From contig NC_084803.1 in the NCBI RefSeq assembly GCF_963583255.1, positions 3,569,621 through 3,633,620 on the forward strand: a DNA stretch of 64,000 nucleotides, read 5' to 3'. A program made the position numbers and the translations under genes. This document shows, piece by piece, positions 36,122-49,179 of the stretch (the first letter of the stretch is position 1; each line of letters begins with the position of its first letter). This stretch comes from Pyrus communis (lineage: Eukaryota; Streptophyta; Magnoliopsida; Rosales; Rosaceae). Below the pieces are notes generated by a model, which worked only from the letters and a program-made list of their open reading frames with translations, was not told where the DNA came from and made no database searches.

Positions 36122-37685
36122 TTACGGCGAAACTCTGTCATTGACTTGCGTATCCACCAAAGAAGAGACATTAGAAAATTCATGGAGTTGACGAGAGAAT
36201 TCGTTGTTGGAAAGGTCTAATGCTTGCAGCAATGGAAGAGAAAACTTAGACAACGCAATGCCTCCATCGAGTAGGTTGGGACTCAAGTCAACAAACGCCA
36301 AATTGACAAGGTTTTCCCAATGAGTGGAACTAATGGAAGTAAGGAACTGCTGAACTTGTTCTCTGACATTTGTAAATCGTACAAGTATGTGAGGTTTGCC
36401 ATCAACTTTGGGAACTCCATCGCTGTCCAATTAGGCACAAATAGCGAACAGAATCGAAATATAAGAAAGTCCAAATAAATCTCCCATTACCTGACGTTTT
36501 CAAGCAAATTCTCTTGTTTATATTTAGTTGCCTTGGTTTCGTTACATGAATTATTTCTAACCCGGGTTTTCATGAATATTGAACTCATCCACTAGATTTT
36601 AGTGGGCTCAATAATTCTTCCTTGAATACGAAAGACCCTCAAAAAAGCGAATAGTCCACTATAGATTGAACTCATTGTGAACCTTTTCTATTTTTAGTAG
36701 CGGCTCATTACGGACCCCTTAGAGATAGGGTAGGGGAGAGGTTTTCTTGTGGTATTTAATGTGGGCATCGCTCTTTCCTTTGTCCTTTCCCCCGATTTTT
36801 GTGATTACTCCCGATCAAAAACACCCCTTTTCCATTCATAGAGATATCCGATCGTCAAAATCCAACTCCGGCGTGTCAGCTTAGTAATCCTCATAAATGC
36901 CACTTACTTGATCTCTAGCTTCCCAATTGGTAGTGGCACATTGGAATGTCTATTTCGGACAACATTTTGAGGTTGCCAATAGAGACGGGCAGTACCCCTG
37001 AAAAGTTTGTGATACTCAGGTCCAGAATCCGAAGATAACCCTTTTTGGGAAATTCAGGTAAGGAACCTTGAAGCATTTGATTTACCAACAAGTCAACAGT
37101 CTGCAATGTAGATATCCGGACGATCTCGGGGGGAAATGTTCCACACAATCCACATACACTGAGAGTCAAGGAAGTCAAGTTTGAAAAATTGGCAAAGAAG
37201 GCTGGAACTGGGGAATAGAGGTGAGTATAATCCAATCGAATCACAGATATAGAAGTAAGCTTGGCAAGGCACCGATCAATGGGGCCTGAAAGAGAAGTGT
37301 TGTACAAGCTCAACGCTCTCAGGTGCGGAAGTGAAGATGAAATCACTTTGCACCAGTCACCACCCTTTTCTGCTGATAGGTTTACATAATCAAAATATAA
37401 CTCTTGAAGCTCGGTGAGACTTTGAACCAGCATGGTTAAATTGGGTTTCTTAAGTTCTAAGTAATTTTCAGAAAGATCAAGAACTGTCAACTTTATCAAG
37501 TGCGAAATCCCAATTGGTATTTGCCCCCCAAAACCATTACGGGATAGGTTTAGATACCTCAAATTTGCAAGCTTTCCGATGGCAGATGGAATTTGAGAGC
37601 CGTAATATCTGTTATCAGCAAACTTGAGGCTTTGAAGATGTTGAAGATCGAAGAGACTTCTGGAGTAGTGAATCCCTTTGCGCAT
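36122..37685 (-). pseudogene. LRR receptor-like protein gene, broken
   Basis: The minus-strand frame 36915-37685 (256 aa) is a run of plant extracellular leucine-rich repeats: LANLRYLNLSRNGFGGQIP, LIKLTVLDLSENYL, LRALSLYNTSLSGPI, LTSLTLSVCGLCGTFPPEI, LRILDLSITNFSGVLP. A further piece at 36122-36474 continues with LMANLTYLYDLQMSENKFS and LLQALDLSNNEF in shifting frames. The style matches Cf/Ve-type receptor-like proteins. There is no signal peptide, no complete N-terminal cap, no transmembrane segment, and the two parts are separated by about 430 bp of unrelated sequence. Frameshifts and this insertion indicate a relic. Confidence 0.82.
36478..36905. other. Foreign segment inside the LRR pseudogene
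   Basis: This stretch does not encode LRRs and is less AT-rich than the surroundings (for example GATAGGGTAGGGGAGAGG, GATATCCGATCGTC). It separates two LRR blocks that would otherwise be nearly contiguous. It could be an unspliced intron-like insertion, a piece of organelle DNA or an old transposon; nothing in it decides. Confidence 0.4.
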
Positions 37686-38126
37686 GATGTATCAATCTGA
37701 AATGAGCTAGGCATGTATGTTTAGTAAAAGCAATGTGTTTGTATATCAGTAGGTGAAGAAGTAGTTGGGGAGTTCATCCCTCTGCAGCCTGGTTGGCTGT
37801 AACTGCTGTACATATAGTCACGCGTTCTAAGCTACTTTTACTCTCCTAGTCCTAGACAGTAGACATAAAGGCTGGTCCTCATTCTTCCTGAGCGTTTGGT
37901 TGGTCCTGCATGCATGCAAGCCGGATTCAATGATTTTAACCAACCGGCAGCTACTCGGGAGTCCTGAATGTCAGAGGCGGCGTTGAGGGGAGCAAAATGT
38001 GCAATCGCACAGGTTCCCAAATTTGAAGGGCTCTAAAAAAAATTTTGGTATCTTATATTTATATGTAATAATGTTATATATTAAAAAAATACTTTTATTA
38101 GCACTTTAAAATCTTATAGTGTACTT
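37686..38126. other. Spacer with dispersed-repeat fragment
   Basis: Near 37985-38040 the sequence GTGCAATCGCACAGG and CAAATTTGAAGGGC looks like the edge of a known type of dispersed plant repeat. No gene was seen. Confidence 0.4.
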
Positions 38127-38303
38127 GCCACTTAGTACTACGGTCTAATGGTATTCCTTTTCATTGGTAAGTAAGAGGTCTTATGTTTGATTATCGCCAA
38201 AGACGAATTTGAACTACATTATTGCTAGCCCATTGTGAGACTTAGCCTGCGCCACCACTCTCTTAGTGTAGATAATATCATTTATTAAAAAAAAAAAAAA
38301 AAA
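38127..38303 (+). mobile_element. SINE copy 3 with target duplication
   Basis: Best preserved copy: TAGTACTACGGTCTAATGG (box A region), GTTTGATTATCGCC (box B region), TTTGAACTACATTATTGC, TAGTGTAGATAATATC and an A-tail. Flanking direct repeats AATCTTATAGTG(T/C)ACTT occur at about 38110-38126 and 38304-38320, as expected for LINE-mobilised SINEs. Confidence 0.88.
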
Positions 38304-38638
38304 AATCTTATAGTGCACTTTTATAAGTGTAAATTTTTTTTCTTTCTAAATATAAAAATTTGGAATACATAATGAGATCTTAAGTGTGCCAATAACAACA
38401 CCTTAAAAAACAATTTTCTTTTCAATTTTATTATATAATAATGCTATATATTCAAGTGAAACTTTAAAGTTAGAGTTTTTGAAGCTTTTTTATTTTTTCT
38501 TTATTTGGTTGCTTAAGTTGAACTGTTTTTTATTATTTAGTGAAGGTCAAACATTATTATTTAGTGAATGTCATGTTTGTAATTCTTTTTACTTATTTAA
38601 TAGCACATGGAAACTTACAATAAGTGAGTCCTAAAGAT

Positions 38639-39772
38639 TAGGGCTAGGTTCGATTCAAAACAGTTCGGTTTTTTGCCAAAACTGAAATTTCGGTTCGGTT
38701 CGGTTCATTTTTTTCGGTTTCGGTTTTTTCCGGTTCGGTTTTGGTTTTTTTCGGTTTTTTATTTTTATTTTTAAATGATGTAAATGGAAGGAACCTACCT
38801 ATCAACCTCCCAGTTCTCATATATCAGAGAATTGAGAGCCTCAAAATCCTAAATATATTCAAGTAATTCAACTACTTGTGATCAAGCAGAACGAATTCAA
38901 ATTTTCAAAAGTTAAGCAAATACATAAACATATATTCTTCAAGGAAATGTACATCTCCAGGATTCAAAATTCAAAAACTTTAAAATTTACAAAATCATGA
39001 AATAACTCAACAAATTAACTGATCGATGCAAATCGAAAAAAAAAAAAAGCAATTGGGTTCTTCTAAATACCATAATCGGACTTCAATTGCACATGCCCAG
39101 TGCCCACATTCAAATTCATAGTCAAGTCCACAATAGATCTAGAAAATTCCAAAACATATTCAGAGAAAAATACAAACTTTTTCACCTTAAATTACATAAA
39201 TTTCAAATGGGTAACCATACAATTAAAAACCTATGAACTAACAAATAAATAAAACCACAACCTTTGTTGCAACGATATTGCCATGATCGTTGCAAGCTCT
39301 TTCAATTCCTCTTTTCGTCGAATCTCAAAAAGGGCGAGGGGAAATCATGGTTTGGAAGAAGGAATCCGCGAGGAGGACAGGAGAGGACTGGAGAGAGAGT
39401 GATTTGGAGAGAGAGAGAGAGAGAGAGGAAGCAAAGGCAAAGAGGAAGCAGAGGACGGAACAGAGAGGTGTTTGAGATCTGAAATGAAATGGGTTTGTAA
39501 AGTTAAGAAATTTTATAAAGCATTAAAAATAAGAAACCTATAAATAAATTACTGGTACAATTATAACAACATAAAGTCTACAGTCAAGTTGGCTTGTGAC
39601 AACCAATCCCAACCCGCAGGGAAAGGGTTCAAACCTTGACGGCAACATGTAATTTTTTAGTATTTATATATGATTTTTTTCGGTTTGGTTCAGTCCGGTT
39701 CGGTTTTTTTCAGCCTCGGTTCGGTTTGGTTTTCAGTTTTTTTCGGTTTTCGGTTTTTTGAACCCACTCCTA
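38639..39772. mobile_element. hAT-type non-autonomous element with CGGTT repeats, copy A
   Basis: About 1134 bp. Ends TAGGGCTAGGTTCGATTCAAAA and, inverted, TAGGAGTGGGTTCAAAA. Flanking 8-bp repeats CTAAAGAT (38631-38638) and TTAAAGAT (39773-39780) fit a hAT target duplication with one mismatch. Both subterminal regions carry many TTCGGTT/CGGTTTT repeats, common where hAT transposases bind. The interior has a (GA)n-rich stretch (39402-39430) and no transposase frame. Confidence 0.75.
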
Positions 39773-39780
39773 TTAAAGAT

Positions 39781-41480
39781 TGTTTTGATTTAAGTTTTTT
39801 TTTTTTTTTTTTTTGTCGAATTAAGTTATTATCTTTTAGTACCAATGTATTGTCCTACTTAAAAAAAATTAAAAAAAAATCTTAAAAATGGGTCATTTTA
39901 TAAATTTTGCACAAAACTTCCGAAATCTGGCTCTTCCGAATGTCCCCCTGGGTCAACAGAGTGCCATCGACTCCACTATGCTAATGCGGGCGGGCGGGGA
40001 CCAGTTCCTACGTCGACATATGCTTTAGCATATGGTGGTGGAGTTGACAAAGTATCAGATTTGACGTTATTGCGAATCCATTGCTGTACAAACTCAACTG
40101 GTTAATATTTAATGTTTTGGTATCCTTTTTTCCCAGCTTATGGGGCAGCAATGATGCCATTATTCCTGGTTTAGTCCGCAAGTTAGCTGCAACTGCAAGT
40201 CCATCTCAACTCAAACATAAAAGAGTAGCTTTGTTGGCGTGTTAGATATCAAACTACGTCGTTTTCCTGATTTGTGAGTTGTGACAAATAGCCAAAGGCA
40301 ATGAACAAGTTGGAGCTCAATCACGTACGCTTTTTCACGTTTCCAATTCCAATTAATGGGTAATGCGTTGGAAAATTATTAATAAATGTTATTTTCTCGT
40401 TTGCACACTTATATTTAATTCTATTTATTTATTTTTATTTGATTAAAAGACGAAAAATAAACGTAAGAAAAAATGTGAGCAAAACATATTTACTTTTATA
40501 ATTATGTTTTCCATTACATTAGGGTTACATATTATGCTAATCAAGTACAATGATGTTACTAAACTGTACCAACTTTTGTTTTCCTTCCCAACAAATTATT
40601 CAGTCTTAGGCCGTTATCATTTGCACTATATGGTTGGTTCCAAATCATCAAAAGAAGAGGGAATTTTCATGTGACATGTTTCAATATTTCATAAAAGTGG
40701 ATACTAGAAAATGAAAATCAAGTGAAGATTATTTTTGGTAAAACAAAAAGCGTTTGTAGCTTGAGTGGTTTTAGAATGTTCAGTCTTGTATTCATTTTCC
40801 TTTTTTTTTTATTTTTTTATTTTTTTGTATTTGATTTAATAAAAAAACTCGGATGGGATTCGAGCAATTTTGTTTTGGTTCCTACACAACTAGATTGAAT
40901 CAAATCAAAGTTAGTTTGGTTTGACTTGGTTAAAAAGTACAAAAAACAAAACCGAATCGTAATTCCTCTCAATTTAATTGTCTAAATTCTGATTACATAT
41001 TAACGAATGAACTATTATATCAATCGTTCAAACACCAAAATTTAGAAGTTTTTAATATTATTCAAATATCAACATCAGTTTAATTAAAATTAGAAGATCT
41101 AAGACCGAATCAAACCGGACTGCGCCCTCCTGCGGCCTCACCGAACCCTTTTGACCTACCCTAAACAAACCTTAAACGCTAACTTCCAAATCCGAAATAA
41201 AATTTTGGTGACCCGCCGGCATTATAAAAACTCCCACAAGTGTGGCGATTTCCAGTTTCCACCGGCGACGGAATCCCCCACACATTTTGTTTAATTAATT
41301 CCAAGATTTATGAGTTTATGACTCCATGTTGACCACGCCACCCTAACTCTGGTTGGTCTCCTCTCGCTCTCTCTCTCTCTCTACACTCTCTTCCAATCGC
41401 GATTTCCCATTGGTGAAGCTTTTCGACCGTCGCGGTTTCCGTCGTTTAACTGCCGCCCGCCGCGCAGCTGCATTTCTGCA
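39781..41480. other. Spacer and KEA upstream region
   Basis: AT-rich sequence with no supported gene. From about 41100 it becomes C-rich with a (CT)n tract at about 41364-41384, probably in the KEA leader. Confidence 0.45.
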
Positions 41481-43428
41481 ATGTTGAGAAGAAGTGCGTC
41501 CTCCTCCTCGCTCGGCATCCTCGCCGTTGTCGTCCCTGCTCTGCTGCTTCTGAGCTCAGATTTGCTTTTCTCACTCTCGCTCGCTGACCCGCTCGCTGCT
41601 GCTGACGACTCGGTCACTGAAGCAGATCTCCTCCTCAACGCCAACGCCACCGAGTCCAATGTCTCGCTCTCTAAGCCCAAAGAAGGAAGCTTTGCGGATA
41701 TGATCGATAAAGCTCTGGAGAACGAGTTCAAAGAGAGTGATCAGAACGAAGGTTCGTATTAGATCCGATGCCCTTCCTCGTTCTATGCATTTTGGCTCGA
41801 ATTAGGGTTTTAGGTCGAAACCCGGAACGAAAAGAGAAGAAATTTTAAAGGATCTTCGATTTTGTGTTTGGCTGAGAGGAAAAGATGAAAAATTTGTTAA
41901 GAAAAGTTGGTTGTGGTGAAATTTCGTTCTTAAAAATCCATCAGATCATGCTTAAATTGTTAAATGCAGTTGTTATTGTTAGGTAATTCATGTTTTTAGT
42001 CTTAAATCAAACTTTTTTTTCCCATTGCTTGCTTGTACTTGCAGCTACTGATCCTGGAAGTTTCAACAACAGCGTAGCCGGCGAGCAGGTGAATACCAAG
42101 CTAATTTATCCAGCATTTCTACAGAATGAATGGTTCTCAACCGTGGAGAGTCATTACATTAAGATCTGGTTCCGTTTTATTCAAGAAATTTGAAACCTTT
42201 ACATTGAACCATTTCTTATCATAATTCATGGGTTGCTGGTGCATATATAGTGCAATCTAATGTTTTGATGCAAACTTGATTCGGTCTCAAATACAATATG
42301 CTGTAAGTCTTTCTAATTTCATTATTTACCTATCTTTGTGTGGATCAGGCAGTTTTGGAAACAGTTGCGAGAGTAAAGTCGAAGAAAAATGAGACGAAAG
42401 AAGAAAAGTACATGCTTATAATTTAAAATCAGTACAATTTTTCATGGATTCTTTATCACTTGAATCTAGCCATTATGGCTTGTTTCACGCTAACTCTGTT
42501 GTAGAATAAACAGGTCGTTTCAACTACATGATGTTTTCAATCTGGATAATGATAATAGAGGTGAAGATACACCAACGCTCATTGATCGCAAGGTAAGATT
42601 GCTTCATGAAAATATAATTGCTGCAGGTATTTATCTTCATGAAGTGTAACTCTGTTTAATATTTTTAGGACAATGTCTTCATTATATCAAATTTTAAATC
42701 AAAATATCCAGTGCTGCAACTAGACTTGAGGTAAACTTACTGGCTCATTACAGTTTCGTAAAGTTCAATGGTCTTCACTTAACAGAAATGCTAATTTGAA
42801 CTCATCTACTTGTTGCATTGTAGATTAATATCAGATTTGGTGGTCGTTATTGTATCTGCAACCTGTGGTGGCATTGCCTTTGCTTGCGCTGGACAACCGG
42901 TCTGATACATACATTCACGCATACATACACACCTGTATATATTTCCAAACTTCATAGAGAAAATATAATGCTATGATCTTACTTAATGTTCATATTCTGT
43001 TTCCTTGATACTAAAACTTGACAGGTTATTAGTGGATATTTGCTAGCTGGATCTGTTATTGGACCTGGAGGTTTCAACTTCGTCAGTGAAATGGTTCAAG
43101 TATGTTTACTTTACCCTACAATTTTATTATCCAAGAAGAACTTTTTCATTTAATCTTGTAGTGTACAATAAAAAGTTTTCGGTAAGGCATCTTAAGTATG
43201 CCTCTGTAGTGAAATAATAAAAGAAACAATACTTTTCTTAGAGATAGGATTTGTTCTATTTGATTGTTAATATATTCTTCTGATGGAAAGATATTTGTAT
43301 GTCTCACATCCGTCTTTGCTCTGGTTTATGGGTGCAGGTTGAAACTGTGGCTCAGTTTGGGGTAATCTTTCTTCTTTTTGCTCTGGGTCTGGAGTTCTCC
43401 ACAGCAAAGGTAGACTCTCTCCCTCCCT

Positions 43429-43471
<43 letters not shown>

Positions 43472-46400
43472 GTTTTGATATGCTTATAGCTGACTATAAT
43501 CAAATTCACCCTTGCATTATTGTAGCTTCGAGTTGTTCGAGCAGTTGCTGTTCCAGGAGGGCTGCTACAAATTTTCCTATTTATGTGCCTGTGTGGTATT
43601 ACGGCCTCAGTATGTCTACTAATTTTCTACCGACTTCCTTAAAAGTTTGTGCTTGCTTATATCTATCTTACATGTGAAAACATCTCCACCTTAATTTCTG
43701 GCTATTGAAATATCCATTCAAAACTAGAACATAGAGTTGTGATACATTCGTGTATTCTACGTTGATTCCTTAAGTAATTTGTAATAGTTTACTATATCTG
43801 GTATATGCAAGTGTGCACTTCCAATAAATTTTCTCAACATTAGTTTTTTAAGCTAAATGTTCTGTTAATGTACTGTTATAGATGTTTCTCATTCTCAATG
43901 CTGCAGTTCTGATTGGATGCTGTTTGCAGTTATGTGGTGGTAAAGTTTCTGAGGGGATATTTGTTGGCGTGTTCCTTTCTATGTCTTCAACAGCAGTGGT
44001 AAATTACCATAAACCTACCTCATGCATGCCCACGTTCGCATAGCTTTGCAGGCTCTTTCACTCTTATATATCCATTTTCTTGGATGCATAGTATTCACAG
44101 GTCAATTTTTTTTATTCTGGCCCTAGGTGTTGAAATTTTTGATGGAAAAGAACTCCACTAATGCCCTTCATGGCCAAGTCACCATTGGCACCCTTATTCT
44201 GCAGGTTTGTTGGTTTTATATACGCATTCCTTTGATGTACTTTCAGTTTCCGTTTTGAATTTTTAATTTCTGCATTTTAGGACTGATTTATCAATCTTCT
44301 AAATATGTGTGGAGAGGATTTTGCTTTGCAGGATTGTGCTGTGGGTTTGCTGTTTGCTTTGCTTCCAGTGCTGGGTGGGACTTCGGGTATTCTTCAAGGA
44401 GTGATATCTATGGCTAAGCTGTGAGTTTTCGTTTTTCTTTTAATTGTGTTTGTTCCCTTCCCTTGTGGAACAATCTTGAAAAAAACCTATTATATTCACT
44501 TGATATTTGCTGTCACCCGTTATGATTTCTATATAAAATCGGTTGGACCACTTTTTTTAGTTTATCAATCTTATAAAAAAATGTGAACTGGCTGGTAGCT
44601 CTGTTATCTTATATTGATTTTATAACTAATGAAGATGAAGTTCTGAAGATATTCACAATCTTTCTCGTTCTTTTCTATAAAATTACTTAATTAGTGACAA
44701 ATCTATATGCTGGTTATATGTTTATAACATCTTATTTTTCTTTAAACAGGATGGTGACTTTGCTTACATTTTTGGCTGTTCTTTCTATTTCATCTCGTAC
44801 TTGTGTTCCTTGGTTACTTAAATTGATGATAAGTTTATCTTCACAGGTACCATTTTCTTTTCTTTGTCCTAGAAAATTGCTAATTATCTGTAAGCTACAT
44901 TTTTCTTTAATTTTAAATGTCATCTTTGCAGACCAATGAACTGTACCAATTGGCATCAGTCGCTTTCTGCTTGCTTGTTGCCTGGGTATGTCTCCTTCTT
45001 GATTTATTTGTCTGGAATCCTTGTTCTATCTTGCCGAGCTTCTCATTTCTCTTGTTCTGCTTGCTACAGAATCATATTCATCCATGTTTCTTTCATTTAT
45101 ACTTATTGGTTGTTTTCCATTTTTACAAGTTACTTTTCTAATGCATTAGGAGCAATACATCTGGTGTTTTACTTAATTTTTAGCAAGCCGGATTGACTGA
45201 TGACCTAAGAATAATTTTCGGCTACAAATTTTTGCTCCTTCAACTTCCGTAAATTGGTCAATATGTCCTGGTCCTACTATGTACGCATAGACCCTCAGCA
45301 TCTGGTTAATAGGGTCCTTGTGCATCTTATGAGTCTATTGAAGTGATGTAAGATAGTTGAATGCTTTAGTTTCGTGACATGCATGTCAGATTCTAGTCAT
45401 GCCACTGTAGTTTAATTGCTTTTACAATTTCAGTGTAGTGATAAGCTGGGACTAAGTCTGGAACTGGGTTCCTTCGCTGCCGGAGTGATGATATCAACAA
45501 CTGATCTTGCACAACATACTCTAGAACAAGTAAGGCTACATACTCTATACTGTATGATTAGTAACGGTACTTGAATTGCTCAACTGATCTTCCTTGTTTA
45601 TCCTTGTTCCATCTGCTGGAAAATGAAATTCCTTCACCCCCATTCCAATTTGATTTTCTGATTTTTGAGATGCATTATACATACAAGTTTTCTGGCATAA
45701 AATAGTACAACTGGCAGTATCATGGTCATTATACAGTTACTTTTGTGGTCCATATGTGCACAATAAATTGTTGCTCATAATGTTGAAGTTCCTTGATAGT
45801 AAGATGGCAGCACTGAAGTTTGTTGCTTGTTGCAGATTGAACCCATCCGCAACCTTTTTGCTGCTCTTTTTCTTGCCAGTATCGGGATGCTAATCCATGT
45901 TCAATTTCTCTGGAACCATGTAGATATATTACTAGCATCTGTTATATTAGTTATCATCATAAAAACAATTATTATCACCATGGTTGTCAAGGGATTTGGT
46001 TACAACAACAAAACATCATTTCTTGTAAGTTTGATATGAAAGTCACATTTTCATATTGCTTCTTTCTAGTAATTTAGTTGTTCACATTTATTGAATTCTT
46101 GTATTTGTAATTGTATAGGTTGGAATTTCTCTGGCACAGATAGGCGAATTTGCTTTTGTTCTTCTAAGTCGTGCCTCTAATCTCCATCTAGTCGAGGTTA
46201 GTGCTAGTATTGAAGTAGCTTATGATGATACTTAAGGCCCACGGTACATCACTGGCTGTGTTCTCTGGATCTTTAACCTCAATCTTGTTAGAAAAATAGT
46301 GTGATAATAATGAGCTAGTTTGCTGAAACTTCAACCATTTTCAGGGGAAATTATATCTGCTGCTTCTTGGAACCACAGCTCTTAGTCTGGTATGAAAATT

Positions 46401-46919
46401 CTCTCTGTTCAGTGTTATAATGTGATTTTTTTAGTCCGTTCTTGTTACTTATGTACTTATGTACCTGGCTCTTTTTTGGCCATAATGCATGTGGTTTTGT
46501 TGATGAAAAAAGAGTTAGATCACCCGATTCTCTGAAGCAGAGAAAAAAAATTGGTCATGAATATGAAGTTTAGCAATGGCATCTCGTATAATAGTGTTTA
46601 CCGACACATTTTCTGAAATCTTTTGCAGGTGACCACTCCTTTTCTATTCAAGCTAATTCCTGGTTTAGTGCATCTTGGTGTGCTTTTAAGATGGTTCCCT
46701 CCCGATGGTGCTGTTGAGGTATTGACTGAAACTCAATTGTAGAAATGGTTCCATACAACTTGATCGAAATCAACTATTCCACACTTGCGTTACATCTTTA
46801 TCTTTACGTCTCTTACATATGTTTGCCGACTTCAGATTGGTTTCAAAGGAGATAACCTTCGCTCAGATAGTGGCAAACAACGTGTCATTTTGATGGTCCG
46901 AGAATCTCATGATTCGTGA
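41481..46919 (+). CDS. K+/H+ antiporter of the KEA4/5/6 group
   Basis: CPA2-type cation/proton exchanger; the Arabidopsis group acts in endomembranes (Golgi, TGN, prevacuole) in pH and K+ control. Twenty exons: 41481-41751, 42045-42088, 42349-42407, 42505-42592, 42669-42730, 42824-42899, 43025-43099, 43338-43409, 43526-43609, 43930-43998, 44127-44204, 44332-44420, 44750-44846, 44932-44985, 45434-45529, 45836-46024, 46119-46196, 46345-46389, 46629-46718, 46836-46919; 1800 nt, 599 aa. A signal-peptide-like N-terminus (SLGILAVVVPALLLLSS) leads an acidic lumenal stretch, then the exchanger domain: GYLLAGSVIGPGGF, LLFALGLEFS, FLSMSSTAVVLKF, LGSFAAGVMISTTDLAQ, SLAQIGEFAFVLLSRAS. There is no KTN domain, as in KEA4-6. 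Exon 10 starts at 43930; the nearer AG at 43906 would give a stop. Which of KEA4, 5 or 6 is not resolved. Confidence 0.95.
43415..43468. repeat. (CT)n tract in KEA intron 8
   Basis: CCCT and CT repeats of about 54 bp begin six bases after the exon 8 donor and end in CTGCAG at 43467-43472. Microsatellite; likely length-variable. Confidence 0.9.
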
Positions 46920-47839
46920 TCTCTGTATAAAGGAAAAACTGTAAAGGCAGTCTCCGGTTTACCCACAATGTTTTTACTCCAGCCGCATTTGGGGAGTGTT
47001 TCCAGTGGAGTTGATAAGGAGGAGGTAACTATTTTCTTTACTTCTCATACAAACCTACTTGGAGTAATTTCCGTTTCACATTACCGGCCTAAGTCAACAG
47101 TTCAAATCGAGCCGAAGTAATGGAAAGAACAGAAAAGAGAAGAGACTATCTAACTGCTGAAAGAAATAACACAATGATGCTTTACCTGTATAATATTCAT
47201 TCTTTCCCACTGTTAATTCGTTTGGAGTTGTAACATAATTTTGTCTTGTAATTTTGGATACATCAAGTAATCTGTATATCTTACCTCCTTCCTTTCTCTA
47301 AGCCTAATTGTAAACATTCACACTAAATTAAATGGGTTTTCGTTCCTTCTGGAATTTCAATTATCCTAGTCGTCTGCTTGTGACCTTGAAATGAGTACTG
47401 GTACATCACCGTCGATATATTACTTTGGCCGGTGGGATTTTTGTATCATCAATATTTGTATACAAGCATGTGTTTATTGCTCTCATCACCTTTTGGTGCC
47501 ACTCAAGTCCATGCTACTCTGTCCTATATTAATATTTCCGTCTCCTTCATAGGGTAAGTCGTGAGATCAGCTGAGACCACTAGCTCGAAGAAAACCAATA
47601 AAATTCTTGAATTGTCCAATTAATAATGACAGTTTTATGTGAAATGCAAACGCATTGTTTTTTTTTTTTTTTTTTTTTGTGTTTTTGTGAATTGTCCAAA
47701 TTAATAATGACAGTTTTTTTTTTTCCCGACAAAAAAAAAGAAAAAAGAAAAAAACACATGGTTCATATTTTGTTTCATTAGTCCGGAAAATTTAGTTTTT
47801 AGCTCAGAAACAACTTTTCTGCTCCAACCCTGTTGGCCT
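46920..47839. other. KEA 3' UTR and spacer
   Basis: The 3' UTR probably extends to about 47350. T-tracts at 47660-47680 and 47714-47724 lie beyond it, and the phrase AATTGTCCAA.TTAATAATGACAG occurs twice (47613 and 47691), a short direct duplication. No gene was seen. Confidence 0.45.
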
Positions 47840-48730
47840 AAAATTTTAGCCGGGGGTTATTAAAAAATGAACTTAGGCTAATTTTTTTCTTAAATTAACT
47901 TTAAAAAAAAAAATATGTAGATTATCATAAATTAATTTTATGAACATTTTAATCTAAAAATATTTAAATTCCGATAAATATTGAAAAATCACTAAATCTT
48001 TCCACAAAGCAAGCCTTCAACTTTCACCAATCTTTCAACTTTCACCAAACTTTTAACTTTCACCAATCGTTCAACTTGCACCAATCGTTCAATTTGCATC
48101 ATCTTCGCTAACAGAAACTCATGCCAAGCATAAAGCAACATCTTCCTCACAGGTCCAATTACGACCTCTAATATGCTCTCTTGCCATGTTGAACAATTTG
48201 GAAATGGAAAGAAATGGTAGAAAGATAAAGTAGAAGAATTGTAGGAGAAAATTGAGTTGTGTATGGATGTTTGAACAAATACATAAGTATTTATAAAGTT
48301 TTTTGGTGAATTTTGAGTTAAATAATTTTTTATTATTATTTTAGCAGTTGGATTTAAATTTGGACCATTAAATCTTTTTTTTTTTTACCGTTAGATTTGA
48401 TTATATTTGAATTTAGCCGTTGGATTCAATGTATTTTAAAATAACATTTAAAAAAAATTGAATCTGGACCGTTGGATCAACCAACGATCAAATAATGCCA
48501 ACCGTAAGATGAACAAAAGAGTCGTTGGGCTCATAATTGCTGCCAACATCGGCCCTGACAGTGGGTCCCACCTTGTTGGGCACTAAAGGCTAACGCCCAC
48601 CTGGGGCAAGTGGCGCGAGTGATCGGGCCAAGATTGGGCTAGGTTTGGGCACATCCAAACATTTCTGGGCTAATTCTTAGAGGGACTTTGTCCTTGATTT
48701 GGCGTTTGGCTTGGATTGGGTTGGGTTTTT
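47840..48730. repeat. Probable non-autonomous DNA element
   Basis: Begins with GTTGGCCTAAAATTTTAGCC and ends around TTTGGCTTGGATTGGGTTGG; the interior contains short repeated phrases (TTTCACCAAT, GTTCAACTTGCACC; CCGTTGGATC). No coding sequence. Ends and class uncertain. Confidence 0.35.
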
Positions 48731-48780
48731 TTTTTTTGGGAGGGGGGATGGGAATAAATGGGGTATTTGGCTTTTAACCT

Positions 48781-49179
48781 ATCACATCCCAGTCTCGACT
48801 TCTCCATAGTATGATATTGTCCGCTTTGAGCCCCGGCCACACCCTTACGGTTTTGTTTCTAGGAACTCACACAAGAACTTTCTAGTGGGTCACCCATCCT
48901 AGGAATGCTCTCGTCCGAACTCGCTTAACTTTGGAGTTCCGATAGAACCCGAAGCCAGTGAGTTCCCAAAAGGCCTTGTGCTATATGGAGGTAGGCATGT
49001 ACATATAAGACACATCGCCCCCTCTCCGTTGGTCGATGTGGGATGTTATAATACACACCCCATAGAGGCCCGACGTCCTCGTCGACACAATCGCATCACA
49101 CGGCAGAGTGGCTCTGATACCATTCTAACAACATCCCAGACCGGCTTTGCCACAGCACGATATTGTCCGCTTTGGGCCC
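48781..49179 (-). mobile_element. Cassandra TRIM, minus-strand copy, 5' truncated
   Basis: Read on the minus strand: part of a 5' LTR (to about 49123), a primer site TGGTATCAGAGCC (49122-49110, initiator tRNA-Met type), about 55 bp of internal sequence, then a full 3' LTR of about 270 bp (49050-48781). The LTR includes a 5S-rRNA-like stretch (TCGGAACTCCAAAGTTAAGC, GGATGGGTGACCCACT), the hallmark of Cassandra elements. Non-coding; moves with proteins from other elements. Confidence 0.87.

Noticed and set aside
39264..39482. Arg/Glu-rich frames within hAT copy A
   Set aside because: They result from a (GA)n tract; no start context or homology.
43907..43929. Acceptor CTGCAG at 43906 as start of KEA exon 10
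   Set aside because: It gives TTC TGA, an immediate stop. The acceptor at 43929 restores the family sequence GITAS-LCGGK.
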